A stretch of 64,000 nt of DNA from an uncultured Ruminococcus sp. Lineage in GTDB: Bacteria > Bacillota > Clostridia > Oscillospirales > Ruminococcaceae. The notes below the pieces were generated by a model, which had not been told where the DNA came from, searched no databases, and was given only the letters and a program-made list of their open reading frames with translations. Below, in pieces: positions 30,157 to 39,199 of the stretch; position 1 is the first letter of the stretch, and every line of letters starts with the position of its first letter. The position numbers and the translations under genes are program-made. The DNA is taken from NCBI GenBank assembly GCA_947627445.1, contig CANQWA010000002.1, positions 1 through 64,000 of the forward strand, written 5' to 3'.

Positions 30157-30732
30157 ATGGAACAAAACCGGACAGCAGCCTTGATCGCCGGTGACGAAAC
30201 TGTCCTGCGGGAAGTGATGCAGCGGTATACAGGTTATGTATATACCATTGTCCGGAATTTTTCCAGAGGCAGACTCAGTACGGAGGATATGGAAGAGATC
30301 ACTGCCGATGTATTTATCAGCCTTTGGAAAAACAAAGCAAATTTGAAACAGCAGCTGGCACTTCCTCCGTATCTGGCGGCTATTGCACGGAACCATGTGA
30401 AAAACCGGTTTCGTGCCATGGGAAAGCATGCACCAGTGCGGCAGTCACTGGAAGAGCTGACATTGTCTGACTCCCAGGATCTTTGTATGGATGCAGAGAA
30501 AGCAGAAGCTATCGCCTGTCTTGTCTGTGGACTGGAGATTCTGACAGAGCAGGAACGGGAGCTGGTGATTCGGTTTTATTTCTACGGAGAAAAAACCTCT
30601 GATATGGCAAAGGCATTGCATCTGAGCGACACTGCGGTTCGTGTCAGACTTTACCGAAGCAGGGGGAAGCTCCGAAGATATATGGAAGAAAGGGGTTTTG
30701 GTGATGCAGAAGCAGTTGGATTGGCTCGATGA
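30157..30732 (+). CDS. ECF-type RNA polymerase sigma factor
   Basis: Sigma70 r2-like YTGYVYTIVRNFSRGRLSTEDMEEITADVFISLWKN and r4-like LTEQERELVIRFYFYGEKTSDMAKALHLSDTAVRVRLYRSRGKLR; RBS gggaggtgg. Confidence 0.92.
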   Translation: MEQNRTAALIAGDETVLREVMQRYTGYVYTIVRNFSRGRLSTEDMEEITADVFISLWKNKANLKQQLALPPYLAAIARNHVKNRFRAMGKHAPVRQSLEELTLSDSQDLCMDAEKAEAIACLVCGLEILTEQERELVIRFYFYGEKTSDMAKALHLSDTAVRVRLYRSRGKLRRYMEERGFGDAEAVGLAR

Positions 30733-31216
30733 AATCCAGCCTTTGTCACTGGATAAAGACGAGATGCGGAAAGAACGCATTCTGAAACAGGTGACAGAGC
30801 AGTTGCCGGATACGGCAGAAAGTGAGAAGAATATCATGAAACATACAAAGCTGAACAAACACATTCGCCCGCTGATTGTAATTGCCGCAGCCCTTGGCAT
30901 CGGTGCGGTATCGGTCGTTGCCGCCAATGCCGCAACAGATGGTGCGATCCTGAAAAGGATGACGGCATATATTGACGGCGTGCCTTATGAAGTGGAGGGG
31001 CGTTTGATTCAGGAAGATGAAAATATGGTAGAATATGAGTTTGAGGTCACAGACAATGAAAATGACGGTGAAAATCATGAGCATGTGATGACTTTTGAGG
31101 GGGATGATTTTGAGGGAGAGATTACAGTCGATGAAGATGACGGTGAAAACCATGAGTTTGAGATGACCTTTGAGGGGGATGACCAGAAGGAGAGCGTAAA
31201 AGTATCCGATGAGTAA
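30704..31216 (+). CDS. Putative membrane anti-sigma factor with acidic duplicated extracytoplasmic tail
   Basis: Overlaps the sigma gene end; single TM HIRPLIVIAAALGIGAVSVVAANAA; repeated DDGENHEFEMTFEGDD. Confidence 0.65.
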   Translation: MQKQLDWLDEIQPLSLDKDEMRKERILKQVTEQLPDTAESEKNIMKHTKLNKHIRPLIVIAAALGIGAVSVVAANAATDGAILKRMTAYIDGVPYEVEGRLIQEDENMVEYEFEVTDNENDGENHEHVMTFEGDDFEGEITVDEDDGENHEFEMTFEGDDQKESVKVSDE

Positions 31217-31294
31217 GTGATGCTTAAAGCATCACAGGCTCTGATGATCCATCACGAGATTTGTGCCAAATTTTAGAACTTGTTCTTAAATCCA

Positions 31295-31345
31295 AAGAAA
31301 AGACTGCCAGTCATCCCGAAGGGTGTGACAGCAGTCTTTTTTGTG
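31295..31345. terminator. Terminator
   Basis: AAAAGACTGC ... GCAGTCTTTTTT. Confidence 0.8.
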
Positions 31346-31518
31346 CGTATTTCGGACTTTTTGTCAGCTTTTTACAGTGCCTTTTGTTACTTTTCAGCAC
31401 TTCACCAGCCTCGCCGACGATCCTGCCGTTCATAGCCGCAATCCACTCTGCTGTGTGATTGCTGGATATTGGTGACGCAAAATTTCCGCACCGTACTTTC
31501 AAAACTCTGTCAAGCTCT

Positions 31519-31546
31519 TGCATTTCTGCATATTTTATGTTATAAT
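31519..31546 (+). promoter_or_regulatory. SigA-type promoter for the thrH leader
   Basis: TTGCAT - 17 nt - TATAAT. Confidence 0.7.
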
Positions 31547-31626
31547 AAATGTAAAGCCTTTATTATATTCATTTGAAAGTCCTTGCAGATCCGCAAATCT
31601 ATGATTTGCTCCCTGCATATCGGACA
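31545..31626 (+). repeat. 82-bp structured repeat, copy B
   Basis: ATTTGAAAGTCCTTGCAGATCCGCAAATCTATGATTTGCTCCCTGCATATCGGA. Confidence 0.9.
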
Positions 31627-31755
31627 ATGATAGCGTAAAATCTTTGATTTTTTGATTTTATGCTATCATAGCATCAGTAACAGAACCGATTTGCATAGGA
31701 GGCGGCACACATCGCCCTATGGGAACGGATTCTTGGATTGGGAGGAAATTTTACC

Positions 31756-32355
31756 ATGAATATCGTATGTTTGGATTTAGAGGGCGTGCTCGTACCAGAG
31801 ATCTGGGTCGCTTTTGCAGAAGCCAGCGGTATCCCTGAGCTGAAGCGTACTACCCGTGATGAACCGGATTACGACAAGCTGATGCACTGGCGTATCAGCG
31901 TCCTGAAGGAACACGGTCTGGGGCTGAAAGAGATTCAGAAAACCATTGCAAAAATTGACCCGTTGCCCGGCGCAAAGGCTTTCTTAGATGAACTGCGTGC
32001 TATCACACAGGTCATCATCATCAGTGATACATTCACACAATTTGCAAAGCCCCTGATGGAAAAGCTGGGCTATCCCACCATTTTCTGCAACACTTTGGAG
32101 GTGGCAGATTCCGGGGAGATCACCGGATTCCGCATGCGTATAGAAAACTCTAAGCTGACCACTGTCAAAGCGCTGCAATCCATCGGTTATGATACCGTTG
32201 CCAGCGGTGACAGCTATAACGATCTGGGTATGATTTTAGCCAGCAAGGCAGGTTTCCTGTTTCGCAGCACAGAGCAGATCAAAGCAGATTACCCTCAGCT
32301 GAAGGCATTGGAAGAATACGGCGAACTGCTGGCTGCCATCAAAGAGGTTCTGTAA
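31756..32355 (+). CDS. thrH: ThrH-type phosphoserine phosphatase / homoserine phosphotransferase
   Basis: MNIVCLDLEGVLVPEIWVAFAEASGIPELKRTTRDEPDYDKLMHWR...ISDTFTQFAKPLMEKLGYPTIFCNTLEV...SGDSYNDLGMI. Confidence 0.92.
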   Translation: MNIVCLDLEGVLVPEIWVAFAEASGIPELKRTTRDEPDYDKLMHWRISVLKEHGLGLKEIQKTIAKIDPLPGAKAFLDELRAITQVIIISDTFTQFAKPLMEKLGYPTIFCNTLEVADSGEITGFRMRIENSKLTTVKALQSIGYDTVASGDSYNDLGMILASKAGFLFRSTEQIKADYPQLKALEEYGELLAAIKEVL

Positions 32356-32361
32356 AGACCT

Positions 32362-33717
32362 ATGAAACCAGAACATAACGATCTTATCGTCGGAAGCGTA
32401 GGGAAAGCATTGGCACGCTTTGCCTTTCCCTATTTGCTTTCCTGTTTTCTCCAGACCTTTTACGGCATGGCGGATCTGTTTGTCATCGGCTTGTACAACG
32501 ATTCCACAGCCACAACAGCGGTTTCCGCAGGCAGTCAGGTAACCCATATGCTGACGGTAATCATTGTCGGGCTGACGATGGGTGTCACTGTAAAGATTGC
32601 ACAAAGCATGGGGGCAGACGATCTCAGATCTGTCCGGAAGACAGCAGGTGTCTCTGCTGTCTTTTTTGCAATTTTCGCTGTTTCGCTAACGGTTCTGCTA
32701 TTGCTTCTGACAAAGCCCATCATCCGTTGGACGCTGATACCGGAAGAAGCTGTTTCCGATACGGCAGCATATCTGCACATCTGCTTTGCCGGCATTCCTT
32801 TGATTACTGCCTATAATGTTATCAGCAGTATGTACCGAGGCATAGGAGATTCATGTCATCCGCTGTGGTTTGCCGCAGTGGCATGCGCTGTGAATATCGG
32901 TCTGGATTTTCTCTTTATCGGCGGACTGCATCTGGGAACAGTCGGAGCTGCTCTGGGAACAATCTGCGGACAAGGCGTCAGCGTTTTTATTGCTGCGCTT
33001 TTTCTTTGGCGGAAAAAGCCCATGTTCTGCTTCTCTCGAAAGGATATCGTTCTGTTCAGAAGCCCGCTGTCACAGATTTTGAAGATCGGCGTACCCGTTG
33101 CCATGCAGGACGGACTGATACAAGTCGCCTTTCTGGTGATCACCGTGATCGCTAACAGCCGCGGGCTGACGGATGCTGCCAGTGTGGGCATTGTGGAAAA
33201 ACTCATTGGATTCTTGTTTCTGGTACCATCCGCTTTTTTGTCGGCGATCTCTGCCATTACCGCCCAGAATCTGGGTGCCGGAAGACCCGGCCGTGCCAGA
33301 AAAACATTGTACGATGGACTTGCTGTCACGGTGGTGTGGGGCTGCCTGTGCTGCCTGTATAGCGAGCTTTTCCCACAGACGTTGGTGGGGCTTTTTACCA
33401 AGGATTCTGCTGTAATTGCTGCGGGAAGCGCATATTTGCAGTCGTATTCTCTGGACTGCATCTTTGCGGCAGTGCATTTTTGTTTCAGCGGCTATTTCTG
33501 CGGCTGTCAGCGTTCTGGTATCTCCTTTCTGCACAATATTGTTTCCGTGGTGCTGGTGCGCATTCCCGGTGCCTATTTGGCGAGCCGGCTGTTCCCGGCA
33601 ACGTTGTTTCCCATGGGATTGTCTGCGCCGTTTGGGTCGTTGCTGTCAATAGGAATCTGTGTGGGATTTTATTGGTTTGACAAAAAAATGGAGAAGAGGC
33701 ATGCTGCCCTATCATAG
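32362..33717 (+). CDS. MATE family efflux transporter
   Basis: 12-TM pattern, FLQTFYGMADLFVIGLYNDSTATTAVSAGSQVTHM, AISAITAQNLGAGRPGRARK. Confidence 0.93.
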   Translation: MKPEHNDLIVGSVGKALARFAFPYLLSCFLQTFYGMADLFVIGLYNDSTATTAVSAGSQVTHMLTVIIVGLTMGVTVKIAQSMGADDLRSVRKTAGVSAVFFAIFAVSLTVLLLLLTKPIIRWTLIPEEAVSDTAAYLHICFAGIPLITAYNVISSMYRGIGDSCHPLWFAAVACAVNIGLDFLFIGGLHLGTVGAALGTICGQGVSVFIAALFLWRKKPMFCFSRKDIVLFRSPLSQILKIGVPVAMQDGLIQVAFLVITVIANSRGLTDAASVGIVEKLIGFLFLVPSAFLSAISAITAQNLGAGRPGRARKTLYDGLAVTVVWGCLCCLYSELFPQTLVGLFTKDSAVIAAGSAYLQSYSLDCIFAAVHFCFSGYFCGCQRSGISFLHNIVSVVLVRIPGAYLASRLFPATLFPMGLSAPFGSLLSIGICVGFYWFDKKMEKRHAALS

Positions 33718-33798
33718 ATCTGTTCTTTCTTTTGTCCCTTTTTCTGGGATATCTGAAAAAGCTGTTCCGCCGCATTCCTGATTTTTTTCAAAAAACAC

Positions 33799-33827
33799 TT
33801 GCAATTTCTATTCACATATGTTATAAT
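33799..33827 (+). promoter_or_regulatory. SigA-type promoter for SRP RNA
   Basis: TTGCAA - 17 nt - TATAAT. Confidence 0.75.
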
Positions 33828-33860
33828 ACTATCATGTGATGCGTATGCATCAGTACCGGA

Positions 33861-33987
33861 TTCCGGAATATAGGTGTGCGGGTCCTGTGCAACAAAGCAC
33901 CGTGAACCATGTCAGGCGGGGGACCGAGCAGCATTAAGCGGATTGTTTTGTGTGCCGCAGTCAACCTGCACACCTATGTTCCGGAAT
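33861..33987 (+). ncRNA. ffs: Signal recognition particle RNA (bacterial small type)
   Basis: GTGAACCATGTCAGGCGGGGGACCGAGCAGCATTAAG apical core; closing stem TTCCGGAATATAGGTGTGCGGGT / AACCTGCACACCTATGTTCCGGAA; T-tract after; located upstream of dnaX. Confidence 0.92.
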
Positions 33988-34217
33988 TTTTTTGAGAACC
34001 TTTTTTCATCACAAATGTGCACGGATTTTCAGCAGATTCTGGTGAGGACAAGGAAAAAAGTCACAGGTAACATTGTGCCTGTCAGGACATTTTCATGCAG
34101 TACTCGCCAAAACCTGCCGGAGGGACGTGTGCAGTTTTTTGTGAAGACAGGTTCTGAGCCTGAAACAGGCTTTCATTGCTTTTGCAACAAGCAGCAAACA
34201 ACAGGAGGTGGGATAGG

Positions 34218-35768
34218 TTGTATCAGGCTTTATATCGGAAATGGCGGCCAAGATCCTTTGACGATGTCATTTCTCAGCCCCATATTACCACCGCCCTCCA
34301 GAATCAGCTCCGGGAAGGTAGAACGGCTCATGCATATCTGTTCACCGGCTCACGAGGCACTGGAAAAACCACCTGTGCTCGTATTCTCGCAAAAGCGGTG
34401 AACTGTGAGCATCTAACTCCGGAGGGAAATCCCTGTCTGTCCTGCGACATCTGCCAAGATGCAGAACGAGGCGCACTCAGCGATATCGTGGAGATTGATG
34501 CAGCTTCAAACAACAGTGTAGAGGATATCCGCGATCTGCGGGAAGGTACAGTCTATCTGCCGGAACGTTGCCGCTGTAAAATCTATATCATTGACGAGGT
34601 ACACATGCTGTCTCCCAGCGCATGGGGTGCATTGCTGAAGGTCATGGAAGAACCCCCGGCATATGTCAAGTTTATTTTGGCAACCACCGAGGTGCATAAA
34701 GTCCCGGCAACCATCATTTCCCGGTGTCAACGGTATGATTTTCACCGCATCCGCACGACCGATATTGCCCATCGTCTGGCATATATCGCCGGGCAGGAAC
34801 AGCTTTCTCTGGATGAAACGGCAGCACAGCTCATCGCCCGGCTGTCAGACGGCGGTATGCGTGATGCACTGTCCCTGTTGGACCAGTGTGCTGCCGCAGG
34901 AGAAGAGATCACACCGGAATCTGTCACATCTGCCGCCGGGGTCTCCGGACGGGAAAGTGTCTTTGCCATTTTAGAAGCGATCCAGTCGAAGGATCCGGCT
35001 AAAGCACTGGAGATCACCGGTGCTTTGTATGACCAATCCAAGGATATGGTGCGTCTCTGTGACGAACTGATCGAACAGCTGCGCAATCTCATGCTGATCA
35101 AAGCCGGTTCCGGTCAACCGGAGCTTCTCACCTGCCTTCCAGACGAGATAGAACGGCTCAGGCAATTGGCAAATCCTCTGGTACTGGATGCCATTCTGAC
35201 GCAAATCGCTTTGCTTCAGGATTGTCGTGAGCGGATGCAGCGCAGCCCGGGCAAACGAGTGGAACTGGAAATGGCACTTTTACAGCTTGCCGTTCCCAGA
35301 CCGACCTCTTCTATTATACAGCCACAGCTGGAATCTGCGGCTGTGCCTGTTCTGGAACAGCAGATGCAACATTCGGTTTCTCAGCCGGCAAAGCAGTCAG
35401 CAGTCAATATCCACCCTGTACCGGAAAAAGAGCCGAAGCTGAAAGCATCTGATTTCCGTCCTGTGGGAAATTGGGCGGATATTCTGGCAGAATATCAGGC
35501 AGTAAATCCGGCGGTGTCCGGCAGTCTGGCGGAATCCAGCGCATTTGTCGCCGGAAACACCATGCTCATCGTAGCAAAAAACCGGTTTTTCCTGACACTG
35601 CTCAAAAACAAGGAAAATGCCATGTCCTTGCGGGAAACGGTGAAACGGTTCTTAGGCGTGGAATACAGCATCCGTGCCAAGTGCAGTGAACCAGAGCAGC
35701 AGGAATCCAAGGCGCAAAGCCTGATCCGAAAAGCAATTAACAGCAACCTGGAAACTGCTGTTGAATAA
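34218..35768 (+). CDS. dnaX: DNA polymerase III subunit gamma/tau
   Basis: LYQALYRKWRPRSFDDVISQPHITTALQNQL...GSRGTGKTTCARILAKAVNC; TTG start at 34218 after AGGAGGTG. Confidence 0.95.
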   Translation: MYQALYRKWRPRSFDDVISQPHITTALQNQLREGRTAHAYLFTGSRGTGKTTCARILAKAVNCEHLTPEGNPCLSCDICQDAERGALSDIVEIDAASNNSVEDIRDLREGTVYLPERCRCKIYIIDEVHMLSPSAWGALLKVMEEPPAYVKFILATTEVHKVPATIISRCQRYDFHRIRTTDIAHRLAYIAGQEQLSLDETAAQLIARLSDGGMRDALSLLDQCAAAGEEITPESVTSAAGVSGRESVFAILEAIQSKDPAKALEITGALYDQSKDMVRLCDELIEQLRNLMLIKAGSGQPELLTCLPDEIERLRQLANPLVLDAILTQIALLQDCRERMQRSPGKRVELEMALLQLAVPRPTSSIIQPQLESAAVPVLEQQMQHSVSQPAKQSAVNIHPVPEKEPKLKASDFRPVGNWADILAEYQAVNPAVSGSLAESSAFVAGNTMLIVAKNRFFLTLLKNKENAMSLRETVKRFLGVEYSIRAKCSEPEQQESKAQSLIRKAINSNLETAVE

Positions 35769-35820
35769 AGGCAACACGGTGTTGCCGAAAGAACCAAGAA
35801 CTAAAAAGGAGCGTATTCTT

Positions 35821-36168
35821 ATGAAAGCAAGATTACCGAAGCAGAGTGTGGGCGGTGCTCAGAATATGAACGCCATGATCCGTCAGGCACAGAAAATGCA
35901 GGATCAGATCTCTGAACTACAGGAAGACATCGAATCGCGTGAGTTCACAGCAACCGCAGGCGGCGGCGCTGTTACTGTAGTCATGTCCGGCAAAAAGTCT
36001 GTCAAATCTCTGGAACTCAAGCCGGAAGTCGTTGATCCGGAGGATATCGAAATGCTTCAGGATCTGATCATCAGCGCCATCAATGAGGCTGCCAATCAGG
36101 TAGAGGAAATTACCGAAGCCGAAATGAGCAAGATCACCGGCGGCGTATCTCTCCCCGGACTGTTCTGA
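35821..36168 (+). CDS. YbaB/EbfC nucleoid-associated protein
   Basis: MIRQAQKMQDQISELQEDIESREFTATAGGGAVTVVMSGKKSVKSLELKPEVVDPEDIEMLQDLI; dnaX-ybaB-recR synteny. Confidence 0.95.
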   Translation: MKARLPKQSVGGAQNMNAMIRQAQKMQDQISELQEDIESREFTATAGGGAVTVVMSGKKSVKSLELKPEVVDPEDIEMLQDLIISAINEAANQVEEITEAEMSKITGGVSLPGLF

Positions 36169-36175
36169 GATCGTA

Positions 36176-36778
36176 ATGCCGAATTATAACGCACTCCCTC
36201 TTGAACTTCTGACGGAGGAATTTGCCAAGCTGCCAGGTATCGGTCTGAAATCTGCCCGCCGTCTGGCGTATTACATGATTTCTCGTCCCGAGGAGGATGT
36301 CAAGCGGTTTGCGGATATTCTGCTTTCTGCCAAACAGGATATCCACTATTGCCCCTGTTGTCAGAACCTTACCGATCAGGAGCTCTGCCCTATCTGTGCA
36401 GAGGAAGAGCGGGACAGCACTGTCATTTGTGTGGTGGAAAGTCCCAAGGATGTCTCTGCCATGGAGCGGATCGGCGAATACAACGGTGTTTATCATGTGC
36501 TGCACGGACTGATTTCTCCGATTGACGGTGTTACACCGGACAAGCTGCGGATTCGTGAGCTTTTGATGCGCCTGCAAGGCGGAACCATCCGTGAGGTGAT
36601 CATGGCGACCAATCCCACCGTGGAAGGTGATGCTACAGCCATGTATCTGGCACAGTTGTTAGAGCCGCTGGGCATCAAAGTGACACGGCTGGCATTTGGC
36701 CTGCCAGTAGGCGGTACATTGGAGTACGCCGATGAGGTCACACTGTTCAAGGCACTGGAAAACCGGACTGAAATGTAA
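36176..36778 (+). CDS. recR: Recombination protein RecR
   Basis: LTEEFAKLPGIGLKSARRLAYYMI, Cys4 zinc finger CPCCQNLTDQELCPIC, Toprim CVVESPKDVSAMER. Confidence 0.96.
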   Translation: MPNYNALPLELLTEEFAKLPGIGLKSARRLAYYMISRPEEDVKRFADILLSAKQDIHYCPCCQNLTDQELCPICAEEERDSTVICVVESPKDVSAMERIGEYNGVYHVLHGLISPIDGVTPDKLRIRELLMRLQGGTIREVIMATNPTVEGDATAMYLAQLLEPLGIKVTRLAFGLPVGGTLEYADEVTLFKALENRTEM

Positions 36779-36893
36779 GAACAAGTTCTAAAAAACTGTC
36801 CACAGGTTTCGATGTGAACGAGTTCTGCATACAGCGCAATCGAAATACCGATATTTTCCTCCCCTTTTCCGGGGGAGGTTTCTTTTTCCCGGC

Positions 36894-36922
36894 TTGACAA
36901 GGCAATCGGTTCATGTTATAAT
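36894..36922 (+). promoter_or_regulatory. SigA-type promoter for dockerin protein 36986-37861
   Basis: TTGACA - 17 nt - TATAAT. Confidence 0.85.
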
Positions 36923-36985
36923 ATGAATATTCTGATGCTATTTTAAAAACTGCCCATCGGCAGGATTCCAGGAAAGGATAGATTT

Positions 36986-37861
36986 ATGAAAATACGTTTT
37001 TTATCACTGATTTGCGCTGCATCTGTACTGGGAACAACAACGCTGCTTCTGCCGATTTCCGGCTCTGCTGAAGAGGACGGCACTGTCACCACTGTCGTGC
37101 AGATGGAACGCAGTAAAGCACTGGCTTATGAGCCGGAAAACGAGATCACCGGTGAGATTGCCTTGATTGTGGATGAACACCCGATCCATGTCAATATCAC
37201 GATGTATTCTTCCGAAAAACCGGTGGTTTACTATGATGCAGACCTGACAGCTGAAGCAGGCAGCGATTTGACAAAATATGTCTTTCAGGTAGACTATTCC
37301 GAATATCCTGACCAATCCCAGCTGTCTCAATTCCAGAATCTCTACACCTCGGAATATTTTACCGGCACATATAGCTCCTGCTATTATATCACCATTTCTG
37401 CGCCGGACACCAAAGAGGCTGTATTTGAGGAATCTGTCCTGGTAGCCGATCCCCACAGTGACGCTTCCGTCACCGGAAAAACACGGTATACCTACACGAT
37501 TCTGTTTGACGAAAAACTGGAGATACCGGTTACCTCCGGCGATTCCTATGGAGACATTACAGATGGAAATGCGGATATTTTCAGAGATATCACCATGCTC
37601 TGGAAGCCCTATGCACTGGGCGATGTGGATGAAAGCGGTGTGATCGATATGCAGGACGCCTATCTGATTCTGCTGTACGGTTCGTATGCTTCCATGAACA
37701 TCGAACCGGACTTTGAGATCAACCTGGATGCCTCTGATACAGACGGTGACGGCAAGATCACCCAGACAGATGCCTTTCTGACGCTGGTCTATACATCCTA
37801 TGTGGCAATGGGCTCAGAACTTACCTTTGAGGAATTCTTAGCCTCTGATCTGCGCCCCTAA
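36986..37861 (+). CDS. Secreted dockerin-containing protein
   Basis: Signal peptide MKIRFLSLICAASVLGTTTLLLPISGSAEE; C-terminal GDVDESGVIDMQDAYLILLYGSY...DASDTDGDGKITQTDAFLTLVYTSY. Confidence 0.85.
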   Translation: MKIRFLSLICAASVLGTTTLLLPISGSAEEDGTVTTVVQMERSKALAYEPENEITGEIALIVDEHPIHVNITMYSSEKPVVYYDADLTAEAGSDLTKYVFQVDYSEYPDQSQLSQFQNLYTSEYFTGTYSSCYYITISAPDTKEAVFEESVLVADPHSDASVTGKTRYTYTILFDEKLEIPVTSGDSYGDITDGNADIFRDITMLWKPYALGDVDESGVIDMQDAYLILLYGSYASMNIEPDFEINLDASDTDGDGKITQTDAFLTLVYTSYVAMGSELTFEEFLASDLRP

Positions 37862-37886
37862 CCCCCCTCAGACGAAACAAACGCAA

Positions 37887-37934
37887 AATGGACGGATAAC
37901 CGGCACATACTGCTGGGTTCCGTCCATTTGATTT
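37887..37934. terminator. Bidirectional terminator
   Basis: AAATGGACGGA...TCCGTCCATTT between convergent genes. Confidence 0.8.
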
Positions 37935-37952
37935 TCTGTCTGTGTCAAATCC

Positions 37953-39170
37953 TTATTCCACAACGATCTTATGGAACACTTTTTTCCCTTTTTTCAGGAT
38001 CACTTCTCCTTCAGGAACGACCACATGCTTCGGATCGGTAATCTTCTCATGGTTCACTGAAACGCCACCCTGCTGCACCAGACGGCGTGCCTCGCCATTG
38101 GAAGGCGCCAGCTTAGTACGCACCATCAGCGTCAGAATGCCGATACCACCGTCAGTAAGCTCATCTGCGCGCAGCACAGTGGTAGGCATATTTTCCGTAG
38201 AACCATTGCCGCCGAACACTGCCTTTGCAGCAGTTTGTGCCTGTTCTGCTGCTTCTTTGCCGTGTACCAGCTCTGTCAGCTCATATGCCAGCCGCTCTTT
38301 GGCGGTATTCAGTTGCTGACCCTCCAGTGTCTGTTCCATTTCCTCGATCTCTTCTATGGGAACAAATGTAAGAAGCTTCAGACACTTGATCACGTCTGCA
38401 TCAGAGACATTGCGCCAGTACTGATAGAATTCATAAGGGGTGGTTTTCTCTGCATCCAGCCAGACAGCGCCCTTTTCTGTTTTTCCCATTTTCTTGCCCT
38501 CAGAATTGAGCAGCAAGGTGATTGTCATGGCATAGGCATCCTTGCCCAGCTTTCGGCGGATCAGCTCTGTACCGCCCAGCATATTTGCCCACTGATCGTC
38601 GCCGCCGAACTGCATGTTGCAGCCATAATCCTGATACAGCTTATAGAAATCATAGCTCTGCATGATCATATAGTTGAATTCCAGGAACGTCAGACCACGC
38701 TCCATGCGCTGCTTGTAGCATTCGTGAGAGAGCATACGGTTGACGCTGAAATGCGCACCTACTTCACGAAGGATCTCCACATAATTCAGATCCAGCAGCC
38801 AGTCGCCGTTGTTGACGATTATCGCTTTGCCCTCAGAGAAGTCGATGAACCGGCTCATCTGCTTTTTGAAGCAGTCTACATTGTGCTGAATCGTCTCCTT
38901 CGTCATCATTTTCCGCATATCCGTTTTTCCGGAGGGGTCGCCGATCATGGCAGTACCGCCTCCGATAAGAACAATAGGTTTGTTTCCTGCCATCTGTAAA
39001 CGCTTCATCAGGCAGAGTGCCATGAAGTGTCCGACATGCAAACTGTCTGCAGTAGGGTCGAAGCCGATGTAGAAGGTTGCCTTTCCGGTATTGATCAGCT
39101 CTTCGATCTCCTTTTCATCAGTGGTCTGTGCGATCAGACCTCGGCGGTTCAGTTCTTCAAATAGTGTCAT
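37953..39170 (-). CDS. tyrS: Tyrosyl-tRNA synthetase
   Basis: MTLFEELNRRGLIAQTTDEKEIEELINTGKATFYIGFDPTADSLHVGHFMAL; KMGKTEKGAVWLD; C-terminal S4 domain. Confidence 0.97.
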   Translation of the reverse strand: MTLFEELNRRGLIAQTTDEKEIEELINTGKATFYIGFDPTADSLHVGHFMALCLMKRLQMAGNKPIVLIGGGTAMIGDPSGKTDMRKMMTKETIQHNVDCFKKQMSRFIDFSEGKAIIVNNGDWLLDLNYVEILREVGAHFSVNRMLSHECYKQRMERGLTFLEFNYMIMQSYDFYKLYQDYGCNMQFGGDDQWANMLGGTELIRRKLGKDAYAMTITLLLNSEGKKMGKTEKGAVWLDAEKTTPYEFYQYWRNVSDADVIKCLKLLTFVPIEEIEEMEQTLEGQQLNTAKERLAYELTELVHGKEAAEQAQTAAKAVFGGNGSTENMPTTVLRADELTDGGIGILTLMVRTKLAPSNGEARRLVQQGGVSVNHEKITDPKHVVVPEGEVILKKGKKVFHKIVVE

Positions 39171-39199
39171 AAGTTTAACCTCTTTCTTTGCAGCCGGAA

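Noticed and set aside
33861-33987. SRP RNA as unusual because the apical loop reads CGG-GGGA-CCG rather than CCGGAAGG
   Set aside because: GGGA is a GNRA-type loop compatible with SRP helix 8; ordinary variation.
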